A stretch of DNA of 64,000 nucleotides from Lactarius indigo. Taxonomy: Eukaryota > Basidiomycota > Agaricomycetes > Russulales > Russulaceae. Both the position numbers and the translations under genes were made by a program. The notes below the pieces were generated by a model that searched no databases, was not told the origin of the DNA, and worked only from the letters and a program-made list of their open reading frames with translations. This document shows, in pieces, positions 22,343 to 33,909 of the stretch (its first letter is position 1; every line of letters starts with the position of its first letter). The DNA lies in NCBI GenBank assembly GCA_025766275.1, contig JAFKAC010000051.1:248001-312000 (forward strand), in the 5' to 3' direction.

Positions 22343-23373
22343 ATGAAGAGAACAGCATACTATCAAAGGTGAGTAATATTATGGCACTGTTTCCCTGCTC
22401 TTAAATACGAGTGGCCAGATATCTTATTTGCTGAATTCCTAGGAACAAAAAACCCCTCCAGACTTACCAGCGGGAATATGCTCGGCGGAAGCGAGCACCT
22501 GGGCACCGAAAGGTCAGCAAAGCAGAGCGTGCACTATTGGAGGAAAGGTGTGCACAGAGGTGCATGCTAATGGCAGCGGAGGACCTGCCGAAGTGCTCAA
22601 AGGCTGCTCTTTCCCGGTGCGTCTGCTACCCCCTCCAGTCACTTGGTTCTCACATGGATATCAAGGGGCTACGAATGTTCTCTCATCTTACAATCCAAAT
22701 CGGCAGATTCCCGAAGAACCCCAGACATGATAGAGGAGGAAGAAAGGGCCCGCAACTGCTTCGATGAGTTGAAATTCATACTTCAAACATTCTGCCTTTT
22801 CCCGTGGATAGAGCCATTCCAGAAGCATGTTGAAGACTTTATTCAAGAGCGGCTTTCGGAAGCAGCAAGTATTATAGCGGTACCAGGAATAGAAGAAGAA
22901 GACTCAATCCGCCTTCATGGATTACGACGCTTGGTAGCTGGCGCCATTCAAGAAGTGGAGCTGGTACAGCAACCTTGGTATGCCGCTACATGTGCTAGGG
23001 AGGACGGCGCTATTATATGGGATGGTCGAGGGTACGTGATTAAAAACTTATCTGCTGTGTCCTTGCCTCACACACCTTCTCAGAGTTAATTCGAGGAAGT
23101 TTCGGCAGCGTTATGGCTGGTGATACCAATTTCCCAGCACTTGTTCAAGCTACATGTGTATTTAGCTACATATGGTCTATCGTCCCATATCCATATAAAG
23201 TAAATAAAAAATGCGTTACATTCATGAAGTGGCCATTGGCTATCGGTGAGGACATCAGGTGCATTGGAAGGAAAATGTCCAGAGAATGTCTCCAACAGAC
23301 ATTGGACTCGTTGAACATCCCAGAGTGGTTTGGGAGGCTGCCGATGCCGGTCCCTCAAATCCACCAACAGTAG
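22343..23373 (+). CDS. KDZ cargo protein 4 (262 aa), unknown function
   Basis: Model: 22343-22368, 22443-22547, 22639-23031, 23109-23373 (789 nt), phases closing. The first ~45 residues are strongly basic (TYQREYARRKRAPGHRK). A middle acidic/helical part (MIEEEERARNCFDELKF) leads to FLFPWIEP-like hydrophobic segments and WPLAIGEDIRCIGRK. The second intron (22548-22638, 91 bp) is chosen because it alone joins the basic N-terminus to the long frame; the third uses acceptor TTTCGGCAG, which contains the element's 7-mer. Same strand as, and 222 bp ahead of, the transposase. I do not recognise a family. Confidence 0.65.
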
Positions 23374-23595
23374 AGTGGGCGGCTATAGGTCCAGATCTAT
23401 CCGATCTGCAAATACAATGCCTGGCCTGCCAAAGCTGTAAATGAAATATCTAGACTGCCGAAGCTGCCGAAGCTACCGAAGCCACTGAAGCTGCCAGAAC
23501 AATACTCGGACCGCCAACGTTTCCGGTAGGCTGATAAGAGGCACTCCTCCAAGCATATACGCCACAACGCAAAACCCCACCTATCTAGGCTCCCC

Positions 23596-26500
23596 ATGGC
23601 ACCCAAAGGTATAAAGGCATCCAAAGTCTTCCAGAGAAAGTCTAAGGCCAAGATAATCGACTGGGTGACTCGGGAGGGCTCTCGAGGAACTAGAAGCGTC
23701 CCAGTTGAAGTGATCACCTCAACAGATTTGCCGGTACCGAGGAGAGGTGCTGGTGGAAGAGAGATAGACAATCATGAGGCAACTTTGCATGAAACTGATC
23801 CTCCAGCTATGGATATCGACGACACATTCTGGATAGAGGAGCCAGAACAGAAAAGAGTGAGTTCACTCACACGTCTGTCCTTGACAGTAATTGACATGTC
23901 TCAGTCCCAACGTACCTATATGGAGGAGTTTATTCCTAGGATTGGCCCTTACCTGCGCTGCCTCCTCGATTCTGAGGGCGTCCCTGCTATGACAACGTGT
24001 CAGAGCTGCATGTCTGCTCCATTTGAGTGGAGGTGCACTGAATGCTTTCCTACTCTGGTGCTCTGCAAGGAGTGTTGCCGAAAGTCCCACCAGCGGCTCC
24101 CTTTCCACAGGGTCCAGAGATGGACAGGAAAATACTTTATTTCATCTTGGATGCGGGAGGTTGGGGTAAGCTTGCGTCTTGGACACTCTGGAGATTTATG
24201 CCCCAATCAATTGAATCAAAGCGTGCGTTGCGAATCCTTTTATATTTTAAATCACATCCCAATCGATACAGTCACAGATGGACTGCGACGATGAAGACCG
24301 CCAGGTCGGCAGCCAAAATGAATATGACACAGCTGCTGACTTTGGCTTCGGCACAGCTGCCGACCTTGGTTTCAACAACTCAAAACCTGGTCGTCGTGAC
24401 AAAGACGGAAACCCAATCATTACTGTTATTGATAGGTCTGGTGTTCATGATATTGGTGTCAGCTGGTGCTGCTGCCCTGAAGCTCCCGAGCACGACATGC
24501 AGTTGATGACGGCAGGGCTCTTTCCAGCTACATTTCGCAACCCAAGGACAGCATTTACCTTCCGGGTGCTAGAAGACTTCCATTTGGATAATCTTGAATG
24601 CAAGACAACTCCGAGCCAGTTTTTCAGTCGCCTAAGGAGACTCACAAATGATGAGTTTCCGAATACAGTGCCGGTAGGAGGATTTACAAGCCTATCTGCC
24701 GACGGTAAACTAAGTGGAATACTTAGGACCGATATCGGGAGCTTCTGAGGGCCTGCCGACAGTGGAGAGTGCTCATTTCCCGAAAGCGATTTGGTTTTGG
24801 GTATGGAGGGGATGAAGAACAGAAGTCAGGATCGATGGCTATATTTTGTGCTTTGTGTGCACAACCCGGGATCAACCTCCCTGAAGATTGGAGAGAGTAT
24901 GAAAATAGGTGCGTTAATAGACATCAGTACCTGGCAGCTGCCGACATATATCACTTTAGCGACGTCCTTTTTATGTGAGGTTTCATGATGGATGGCAACT
25001 TCCAGGCAGAGCACATGAAGATGAGAAATCCAGAGAATGATATTCCACTTTCCGAAGGCACAGGGTTCATGGTCAGCCGAGAACCATATGAATCGCATCT
25101 GAAATCGGCAGTTGAGAGGCGGCAGGTCGGTACTACATCTTGTATTTCAGCAGAGGAAAGCTCACACTCAAGCAGAGGTCGACATGCCATGATCACCGTG
25201 CAGTAAATAATGTAAACAAGCATAGCTCACACCTTGAATCAACTGGAATCGGCGCCACAGCCTGTATTCATGGGGCCTTTGTCCCTGATTCTGTTGTTGA
25301 CTTTCAAAAGGGAGAAGCGTGAGTTTTCATATTTATCAATATATGCTAGGTGAAAACCAACCTCCAAAAGCCAGAAGAACATGGACTACTCCATTTTCAA
25401 GGCCCTTAACTTTAATATGGAGGGAATAGAGGCCGCCCTCATCTGCTACAATGTTATGTGTCAATGGAGTGTTCATATGGCGGAGAGGGTTGTTGGCAGC
25501 AACTATCTTGAACTTCCCGATAACCTGGAGCTTAGGTTGGGCATTGGCCTTTTTCACATACACGGACACCAAGATACCTGCTTAGCTAGGTACTCACCCA
25601 GCTTTATCAAAGGTGGACAACAAATCGATGGCGAGACCATTGAAACACTTTGGGCTCCGCTCAATGAGATCACTAGAAGCACAAGGGGGATGTCAACATC
25701 ACACCGTAGGGAGGTCATAGACGACCACATGAACGACTCCAATTGGAAAAAACTTATCGACCTAGGCAAGTTCTTTCCTATGGATGCCACACCGGTGCTC
25801 ACTCTGGTTGTGTAGTCAATGCCGTGTCTAGACGCTACCGAAAGGCACTTTCGGCAGCTATGCTGAGCACGGCAGCATTTGAGTCCATAAGTGCATCGGC
25901 AAGTCCAGAACGTATTAAGGCTTGGGGTGCCGAAGAGGAGCACGCACAAAGGGAGCGAGGTCGTGATGTAAAAGTGATGGACATCTATGACATCAAGATG
26001 AAACGATGTGGGTCTGGTTGCTCCGTGATTGTTTTTGCCTAACATGAGGATTCAGTCCCATCGCGTGCAGAAATACTTCTTGATTTGACAGAGAAGGAGA
26101 TAGAGGGCTCTGGCCATAAGGGGCATGCTACGTGGCTCAGTAGCGGGTTGAAGATTCAGGAGACGCAGTATGATTTTCGGCAGCTTTCTGAGGGAGACTT
26201 CTGATCATGGTTTCACAAAAAATGTAGGTTATCCCTTCAAGCACTGGAAAGGAAGATTGGGTCCCATCCAACACCAGATCAACAAAGGGATATTGCCTTG
26301 AAGCGTGCTCGGCTTCAAGAAAGAGTTGACACGTTCCAAAAGCAGGCGGCTAACATTCTCCGGGCTTCCCCTGACAGTGGAGGTGACTCCTGGGATAACA
26401 CCCCTTTAAGAGAAAGATATATCGGCATCGAATTTGATGGCATTGGTGAAGGAGAAGACGATGACAAGTGTGCATCATCTGCCGAAGAACATGATCAATT

Positions 26501-27365
26501 GCAAGTATCAGGAAATAACTCCACTGACGGCAGTATTGATGCAGAGTATATCCCATTGCATCTCCCCTCACATCTCGGATATGACTGGTGTGACAAAAAT
26601 GGTGCTGAAGACCTGGCGAAGGCGGAACTTCACCTAAGGGAGGGCCAACTCAATGACTCTCTGCATCATATTCGCATTGCCCTGGGACACAAATCCTATC
26701 TGTTCAGACATGACGTTCGTCCAGCACGTACACAGAGACTCAAAACGCGTGCTTGGACAGAGGTGCATGCTGCCGAGTCAACTGTTCAACATCATGCTCG
26801 GGTGTATACTTGTGCACGGCAAGCAATAGTAGACCTTGGCGCCGGCAGCTCTCTCCTTGACAGGTACAAAGTCTTGAGGCGCCAGGACTTGAGTGTCAAG
26901 ACAAGCGTAATTGCACCCCATGTACGTGGACAACGGAACAAATCATTGCCTTGGTTTTGGACAATGGATGTTCGGAGAGATGCCGACGTTGGGGAATGGA
27001 TGGAAGATTGTACGGGCTACTCTGTTCATACATGCTTAAGAAATCTAACACTCCACACAGTCTACCGGGTCCATTGGCTTCGAGCAAAAGCTCAAAAAAT
27101 GCGGTGGATTGAAGAGCTTCAGTGTCTCCAAGTCGAGATGGACTCTGCCATTAGGTTCTTCAGGCATCAAGAGAAATTTTGGCAAGCAAAGAAGGAGCTC
27201 ATTGAGCCCCAGTCACAGCCGGGGCATGCTGTGTGGGCAGCAAGACAAAGCGCTATGTGGAGTTCAATGGCTGTCCAGGCGGGGTCCAAGTTTACTGCTT
27301 TGCTTAAGAGTGACCCACCTCCTGAGTTTGCCAAGGTCCTACTACAGCCAAAAACGAGTAGATAA
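23596..27365 (+). pseudogene. KDZ transposase, nearly complete but carrying apparent inactivating lesions
   Basis: DDE/RNase H-fold transposase expected to cut and paste the whole element. Exons: 23596-23856, 23905-24222, 24272-24673, 24727-24908, ~24980-25125, 25173-25318, 25371-25765, 25816-26007, 26056-26167, 26228-27009, 27061-27365 (about 1,079 aa if repaired). Markers: CxC2-type Cys cluster (residues ~119-155: CQSC, CTEC, CKECC), DRYRELLR, MMDGNFQAEHM (first acidic residue), YNVMCQW, HIHGHQDTC, IDGETIETLW, and C-terminal VRGQRNKSLPWFW and YRVHWLRAKAQKMRW. Odd points: the 25766-25815 intron is GC-AG; exon 4 to 5 cannot be joined in frame (TGA 24976-24978 if unspliced, one extra base if spliced at GAG 24979); the motif normally YDxMCQ has Asn (AAT 25450-25452). 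Family assignment is firm; inactivity is inferred. Confidence 0.92.
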
Positions 27366-27850
27366 AATTATTCAAATACATACAGTAATCTCAACTAGTC
27401 GTCGGTAGTCATTGGGGGCTAAAATATCGGCAGCATCCAATGGCAAGTTGTGCTTGTTTCTATCTACTAAGGGAAGCCATGTGGACAGTGGAATCGCTGC
27501 CGATGACGTTGTATTGGCCAATAGCTGGCAGGGAACTGGCAAACAACATCCTCACATGGGCCCACAGAACCCATCGTGTTGACCCAAAGTTGTTGGGAGA
27601 GCTGCCGAGTGTAGGCCGATGGGTTAAGCTGCCGAGCCAACACCTCATATGGGCCTATAGTCTCTGTCTATGGCCACCCATTGGCCTATAGAACCCATTG
27701 CGCTGGTCTAAAGTTGTCGGGAGAGCTGCCGAGCATGGTCCCAGGATCACGTGTATGATTTGGTGGCGTAACCCTACCTTAGATTATTAGGACTCATAGG
27801 CAGCTTCCAAAGGCAATATCACACTCCATTCACGTCACACACTACATACT
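27366..27850. other. Gene-free stretch with dispersed element repeats
   Basis: Contains short diverged repeats (GGGAGAGCTGCCGAG twice near 27,597 and 27,720; ATGGGCC- and CCCATTG-type words) resembling the subterminal arrays. Upstream region of cargo gene 5; no ORF supported. Confidence 0.55.
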
Positions 27851-28542
27851 ATGTCAGCTGAAACAGGCACCTCTATATTAGATGCTGTGCTCACCTGCAT
27901 CGGCGAGAGAATATCCTCTATCTTGCTCAACTCTGCCGATAAAGATGAAAAGTATATCGCCAGCTTACACAATGAAGTGGCAAGCATTAATTTTCCATCC
28001 AAAACAAGTGGAACACATTCTGATTAGAATTTGGATTTAGCTTGCTGCCGTATGGGTCACTGGCCTTTTATCGTCTAGCGGCAGCCCCCCTCATGTGCCA
28101 GAGGCAGTCAGGATTGCCTTTCACCATTTTTCGGACATCAGGAACCCGGCATCCTATGCAGCACATGATGCAGACCAGAGGCTGAAATGCAAGATTGAGG
28201 CATTAGCCATTCCACGATTTAAACTTACGGAGTGGTGGAAAATTGGAGAAGGGGTGACGATGAAAGAACCATTTGATGTCCGCGATGAGTTAGTAGCAGA
28301 GTTGTTGCGTGCTCTAGAGATGGTATGCACCCTGCTTCATTTACAAGTCCTCAAAGTAACTGGAACTGCAGCAGGAAGCTGGCTCAAGTCTTCGCACTAG
28401 GGTAACAGAAAGGTTCAAACAAGCTCGGCAGCTGTCCAAGAATATCGAGAGCTGCCGCGATTCCATTTATCGCATGTTCAATGATACTTATCGCAGTTTT
28501 GAGGCAGAGGCTAACCGTTTGGAGAATGAAAACTCTGGTTGA
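27851..28542 (+). CDS. KDZ cargo protein 5 (191 aa, helical), unknown function
   Basis: Exons 27851-27976, 28041-28322, 28375-28542 (576 nt); both introns (64 and 52 bp) are phase 0. N-terminus MSAETGTSILDAVLTC; middle LAAVWVTGLLSSSGSPPHVPE and a helical block with RFKLTEWWKIGEG; C-terminus RTRVTERFKQARQLSKNIES is charged and could form a coiled coil. The first acceptor (GATTTAG, 28034-28040) was chosen because it gives an uninterrupted frame. Convergent with cargo gene 6, 34 bp apart. No family recognised. Confidence 0.68.
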
Positions 28543-28576
28543 CGATTACTGTAGTTCTACACATCACAGAATACGA

Positions 28577-29089
28577 TTACAGCTGCCGATCCTCCCCAAT
28601 GAAGGCGTCTGCCATAACCATCTCATTGTCCAAATCACGCAGAAGTTCCTCCAATAGTTCGATCTTCTCTGATTGCTTATCTTTCAGGAGGTTAGCTCGA
28701 TCTCTGGCAATTGAAAGCCATCGTGGAGAGACACCCTTTGGAGGATCCTGGATTGTTTTAGCTGATGTCAATCAGATGACACTTGAGTTACCTTGTCAAT
28801 GAGCTTTCCAATCACAGGTTGTAAGAGTGTCACACTTTTCGGGACCTCGCTGAAACCTTCGGCATCTGCTGTTGGGCCGGAGGGTCCCACCATTCCTTGC
28901 TGGTGTTGACCCACATCAGACTCCATTCCATTGAGGAGTTTGACCCCATTCCAGAATGCAGATCGCATCTATAGGCATCGGCTCAGCGTTCTAGTAAAGC
29001 ATTAGTTTTGATACACACACCGCCTCCTTGAAGCTGTTCTCCTCTGACTCATAGACACCTTGTTTTATCTCTGAGGACTTCCCCTGCAT
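28577..29089 (-). CDS. KDZ cargo protein 6 (138 aa), unknown function
   Basis: Exons 29089-29021, 28968-28792, 28747-28577 (417 nt); introns 52 and 44 bp, all phase 0. Start chosen at MQGKSSEIKQGVYES because it splices cleanly into FWNGVKLLNGMES. The C-terminal half is an amphipathic, heptad-like helix (LLKDKQSEKIELLEELLRDL), probably a coiled coil for oligomerisation. Nothing more can be said of its role. Confidence 0.68.
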
Positions 29090-29752
29090 GGTTGATAGAT
29101 TGTTGATCGGATATCAGTAGATGTCCCTCACAGTATGACATCATAAGCGCTTATGTACACATGCGGATCTATGAATCTGAAACAAGTTACATGGGGTGGC
29201 AACAATCTATATCCCCTTCTGATTAGTTGGAATGGGCCAAAAGCGAGAGAACTGCTGGGTTAGACATGAGAGCTGCCGGGTTAGACATGAGAGCTGCCGG
29301 GATAGACACATGAGCTGCCGAGCTGGATACAAGAGCTGCCGGGCTAGACACTGGCATAGGCCAGCCATATGTTTGTGTTTTGACTGCCGGCTGAACAAAT
29401 TAAGCCCACGCAAGCAGCACGCATAACACCCAATAATCTTCCCTGAAACATCTTCTGAAACGTGCCTGTGTGGGTCAATGGAATCTATGTGTGAGCTCCC
29501 AACAAACTTGCGGCAGCCCCAACAATATGCCGGCAAGTGAAGCGCTTGCCTGGCCCATATAGTACACCCACACACACTGCCGATGAAACTAGATTCCCCT
29601 AATAGGATGTTTCACAATATATCTATCTGCATAGTTGATAATTATGGATGGACATACCCAGGCCACGCTCCTACTGTTTCCTCCTATATATACTCCCGAC
29701 ACCTCTTGCCTTCGATCCATAAGACCATTGACACCACCCTTCCTCTGTGACC
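29090..29752. other. Intergenic region with a short minisatellite
   Basis: About five ~20-bp units of the type GAGCTGCCGGGTTAGACAT lie at 29,260-29,352. They embed the element motif CTGCCGG/CTGCCGA. The rest is upstream sequence of cargo gene 7 with a possible TATATATAC near 29,685. Confidence 0.7.
29260..29352 (+). repeat. Minisatellite, ~20-bp unit, about five copies
   Basis: Units alternate GAGCTGCC(G)GG with TTAGACAT / ATAGACACAT / CTAGACAC. An antisense open frame across it (RQLSCLT repeats) is a by-product. Confidence 0.8.
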
Positions 29753-31417
29753 ATGTCAACTTCCAATCTCAGTCTAACCCAGGACGAACAAACTCTTCAC
29801 CACTATGCAGCTATGCTCGAGAAGGAACTAGAAGCCTATCATGCATGCATACCTAGAGATGAAAAGGTGTGGAGGAAGAAATTCAGAACGCACTTGGTAT
29901 TCTAGTCTTCCTACAATCCACTTCTATAAGCTGAGCTGAGGTCTATACAGAAGACTTCAGTGGACTATTATTTTGGTGCCAATAGAAGAGGCTCTGTACC
30001 TCCCCGCATTCACCCACTGTTGTTAAGCCTCATGGAAGTGATCAGAGAGGGTGGAACCTCCGTGAAAATAAGTTCAGTCTCAGTGAAGGATCCAAGGATT
30101 TTGATGAGCAACTATTATACTTCACCAACGGATCTCCCACCACTGAATATACATTTACCAGGCCAAAATGGTGTGGATCCTCTCTCTGACATTCATGTCT
30201 GTCGACTGACATCGGCAGCTTCTTGTCAAGAATGCATGGACAGTTTGGCATCAGTAGGCGGCATGATGATAAATATGCCATCGGCAGCTTCCAGTCCAGC
30301 TCCTATAGCACCTGGGCATCAAGAAAATCCAGCAGGTGGAAACATAATGACTACCTCAGTGGCAGCTTCTGGTCTAGAACCTATGGCATCTGAACCTCAA
30401 GAGCCCTCGGCAGAGATAGGCAATCCAAGAGCCCCTATTCCCAGGAGGAAGAAGGATTCGTATGCGTCTGGTAGTGGTGTTCGCAGTGAGTCCTGAATTT
30501 TGTCATGCAGATGTGTTGAGGAATAAAATTGCCAAAGAAATTGTTACCAGATCGGCAGCAAAAAGGAGTGCTGCCGATGACACTGGTGAAGCAGCTATCA
30601 GCACTACATACAAGACTAGGAGGCGTGCAGGAGTTAATAATCCGAGTGCAGCTAGGCCAAATATCAAGGGTAAGGGAGAACGGGATAAGAGGACAAGCTC
30701 AAGAAAGGGCAAGCCTCTACACCCAGAAGAGGACCCTGACAACTGGGAGGATGAAGCTCAACCTCTCAATAAACCAATGGGGGGAACCAATGAGGAGGCG
30801 TCGCCAGGTGCATTAGGTCTAGCTTCCATTGGTTCTATGCTCATCACATTTACCGGCAGCTAAAGAAATTGTTACCAGATCGGCAGCAAAAAGGAGTGTT
30901 GCCGATGGTATTGGTGAAGCAGCTATCAGCACTACATACAAGACTAGGAGGCATGCAGGAAATAATAATCCAAATGCAGCTAGGCCAAATATCAAAGGTA
31001 AGGGGAAACAGGATATGAAGACAAGCTCAAGGAAGGGCAAGCCTCTACACCCAGAAGAGGACCTTGACAACAACCGGGAGGTCGAAGCTCAACCTCTCAA
31101 TAAACCAATGGAGGGAACCAATGAGGAGGCATCGCCAGGTGCATTGGGTCTAGTTTCCATTGGTTCTATGCTCACCACATCGATCGGCAGCTGAAGGCAA
31201 AGATAACAATAATATAGTTAAACAGCTCGAACGGGAGGTCCAGAGTCTAAAGGTCAGATGTGACTGGCAAGAGAAAACAATTAAGGATCTGAAATCCAGA
31301 TGCGATAGCCATGAGAAGGTCCTTGAGTCACTTCGGCAGCAAATTGTGGGTCTCCATGAGAGAGGGAAGAGCCTGAATACTACATATTTTGGGGAGAACT
31401 ATGATCTCATGCCATAG
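29753..31417 (+). CDS. KDZ cargo protein 7 (480 aa) with tandem-duplicated exon and coiled-coil C-terminus
   Basis: Exons 29753-29896, 29951-30485, 30538-30807, 30866-31138, 31197-31417 (1,443 nt); phases close. N-terminus MSTSNLSLTQDEQTLHHYA, then KTSVDYYFGANRRGSVPPRIHPLLL, then Ser/Ala/Pro-rich sequence. Exons 3 and 4 are diverged copies of one ~90-residue basic module (IVTRSAAKRS...TTYKTRR...SSRKGKPLHPEED...NEEASP), duplicated with the 58-bp intron that follows. The last exon is a heptad coiled coil (VKQLEREVQSLKVRC...KTIKDLKSRCDSHEKV). Basic modules suggest nucleic-acid contact and the coiled coil oligomerisation; both are inference. Lies next to the right array. Confidence 0.8.
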
Positions 31418-31439
31418 CTACACTCCTCATACCAATATA

Positions 31440-33909
31440 GGCTCATCAGCAGGATGAATGCATGGGTATTGCAGGTCAATACATGCTTGTCAGAAGAGTA
31501 CAGATATGAACACTGTGAGCCAACTTCATTGGAAGAAGAAACTGCAGGCCAATACAAGCACATCGGCAGGACGCACACATCGGCAGAATGGGCCAGTACA
31601 AGCTCATCGGTAGGATACATACCTTGACACCATGGGCCAATACAAGCTATTCGGCAGAATACACACGCTTCTACCATGGGTCAATACAAGCTCGTCGGCA
31701 GCATGTACACTTTGGCGCCATGGGCCAATATAAGCCATTCAGGAGAATAGACACACAAACTCCATGGGGCAATACAAGCTCATCAGCAGAATATGTATAT
31801 AAGTACAGCAGGCCAATACAAGCTCATCGACAGAATACACACATCGGTGGCATGGGCCAATACAAGCTGTTCGGCAGAATTCACCCATGGGAAGAATAGG
31901 CCAATACGAGCTTGTCAGTAGAATACATACATAGGCACCATGGGCCACTACAAACCCATCGGCAGCATGTACACATTGGCAGCATGGGCCAATACAAGCT
32001 GTTCGGCAGAATTCACCTTTGGGAAGAATGGGCCAATACAAGCACTTCGGCAGAATACATACATGAGTACAGCGGGCCAATACAAGTTCATCGACAGAAT
32101 ACACACATCAGCGCCATGGGCCAATACAAGCTATTCGGCAGAATTCACCCATGGGAAGAATGGGCCAATACAAACTCATCGGCAGCATGTACACATTGGC
32201 AGTGTGGGCCAATACAAGCTGTTCGGCAGAATTCACCTATGAGCAGAATGAGCCAATACAAGCTCTTCGGCAGAATACATACATGGGTACAGCGGGCCAA
32301 TACAAGCTCATCGACAGAATACACACATCGGCACCATGGGCTAATACAAGCTATTCGGCAGAATTCACCCATGGGAAGAATGGGCCAATACAAGTTCGTC
32401 GGCAGAATACATACATGAGCACCATGGGCTAATACAAACTCATCGGCAGCATGTACACATTGGCAGTGTGGGCCAATACAAGCTGTTCGGCAGAATTCAC
32501 CTATGGGCAGAATGGGCCAATACAAGCTCGTCGGCAGAATACATACATGAGTACAGCGGGCCAATACAAGTTCATCGACAGAATACACACATCGGCGCCA
32601 TGGGCCAATACAAGCTGTTCGGCAAAATTCACCAATGGGCAGAATGGGCCAATACGAGCTTGTCAGCAGAATACATACATGAGCACCATGGGCCACTACA
32701 AACCCATCGGCAGCATGTACGCATCGGCAGCGTGGGCCAATACAAGCTATTCGGCAGAATTCACCCATAGGAAGAATGGGCCAATACAAGCACTTCGGCA
32801 GAATACATACATGAGCACCGTGGGCCAATACAAGCCCATCGGCAGCATGTACACATTGGCAGCGTGGGCCAATACAAGCTATTCGGCAGAATTCACCCAT
32901 GGGAAGAATGGGCCAATATGAGCTTATCGGCAGAATACATACATGAGTACCGTGGGCCAATACAAACCCATCGGCAGCATGTACACATTGGCAGTGTGGG
33001 CCAATACAGGCTGTTCGGCAGAATTCACCAATGGGCAGAATGGGCCAATACGAGCTTATCAGCAGAATACATACCTGAGCACCATGGGCCACTACAAACC
33101 CATCGGCAGCATGTACGCATCGGCAGTGTGGGCCAATACAAGCACTTCGGCAGAATTCACTCATGGGAAGAATGGGCCAATACAAGCACTTCGGCAGAAT
33201 ACATACATGAGCACCGCGGGCCAATACAAGCTATTCGGCAGAATTCACTCATGGGAAGAATGGGCCAATATGAGCTTGTCGGCAGAATACATACATGAGT
33301 ACCGTGGGCCAATACAAACCCATCGGCAGCATGTACACATTGGCAGTGTGGGCCAATACAAGCTGTTCGGCAGAATTCACCAATGGGGAGAATGGGCCAA
33401 TATGAGCTTGTCAGCAAAATACATACATGAGCACCATGGGCCAATACAAACCCATCGGCAGCATGTGCACATTGGCAGCGTGGGCCAATACAAGCTGTTC
33501 GGCAGAATTCACCTATGGGCAAAATGGGCCAATACAAGCTCGTCGGCAGAATACATACATGAGCATCGTGGGCCAATACAAACTCATCGGTAGTATGTAC
33601 ACATCGGCAGTGTGGGCCAATACAAACTGTTCGGTAGAATTCACCCATGGGCAGAATGGGCCGATACAAGCTGTTCGGCAGAATTCGCTCATGCAAAGAA
33701 TGGGCCAATGCAAGCTCGTCGGCAGCATGCGCACCTTGGCAGCATGGGCCGATTACAATCTCATCGGGACAAATGTCACAGGTGCATTGTGGGCCCATGC
33801 AAGTGATTCGTTCGGCAGCTATCCTACCAGCAGTACAGATAATGTGGGCCCACACGAGACTGTTTGCAGACAAGCCTGATGGGCCCATACGAATATATGC
33901 ACATTATAT
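31440..33909 (+). repeat. Right subterminal array: strictly phased 44-bp monomers
   Basis: Monomer TGGGCCAATACAAGCT(C/G)(A/T)TCGGCAGAAT... with variants ending CACCCATGGGAAGAA, ACATACATGAGTACAGC, ACACACATCGGCGCCA or the GCATGTACACATTGGCAG type. GGCAGCATGT recurs at 31961, 32181, 32445, 32709, 32841, 32973, 33105, 33325 and 33457: all spacings (220, 264, 264, 132, 132, 132, 220, 132) are multiples of 44. About 50 monomers; the last ~130 bp are diverged. TCGGCAG on the + strand here is inverted relative to the left array. Long ORFs on both strands are artefacts of the repeat. Probable transposase binding region (inference). Confidence 0.93.

Noticed and set aside
29207..29575. Minus-strand Cys-rich ORF of 122 codons
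   Set aside because: Its RQLSCLT repeats come from the minisatellite; no splice model or neighbouring conservation supports a protein.
32145..33888. Long open frames (up to ~360 codons) on both strands of the right array
   Set aside because: They consist of a 44-bp repeat read every 132 bp (44 residues), are present on both strands and in several frames, and have no splice or start context; repeat artefacts.
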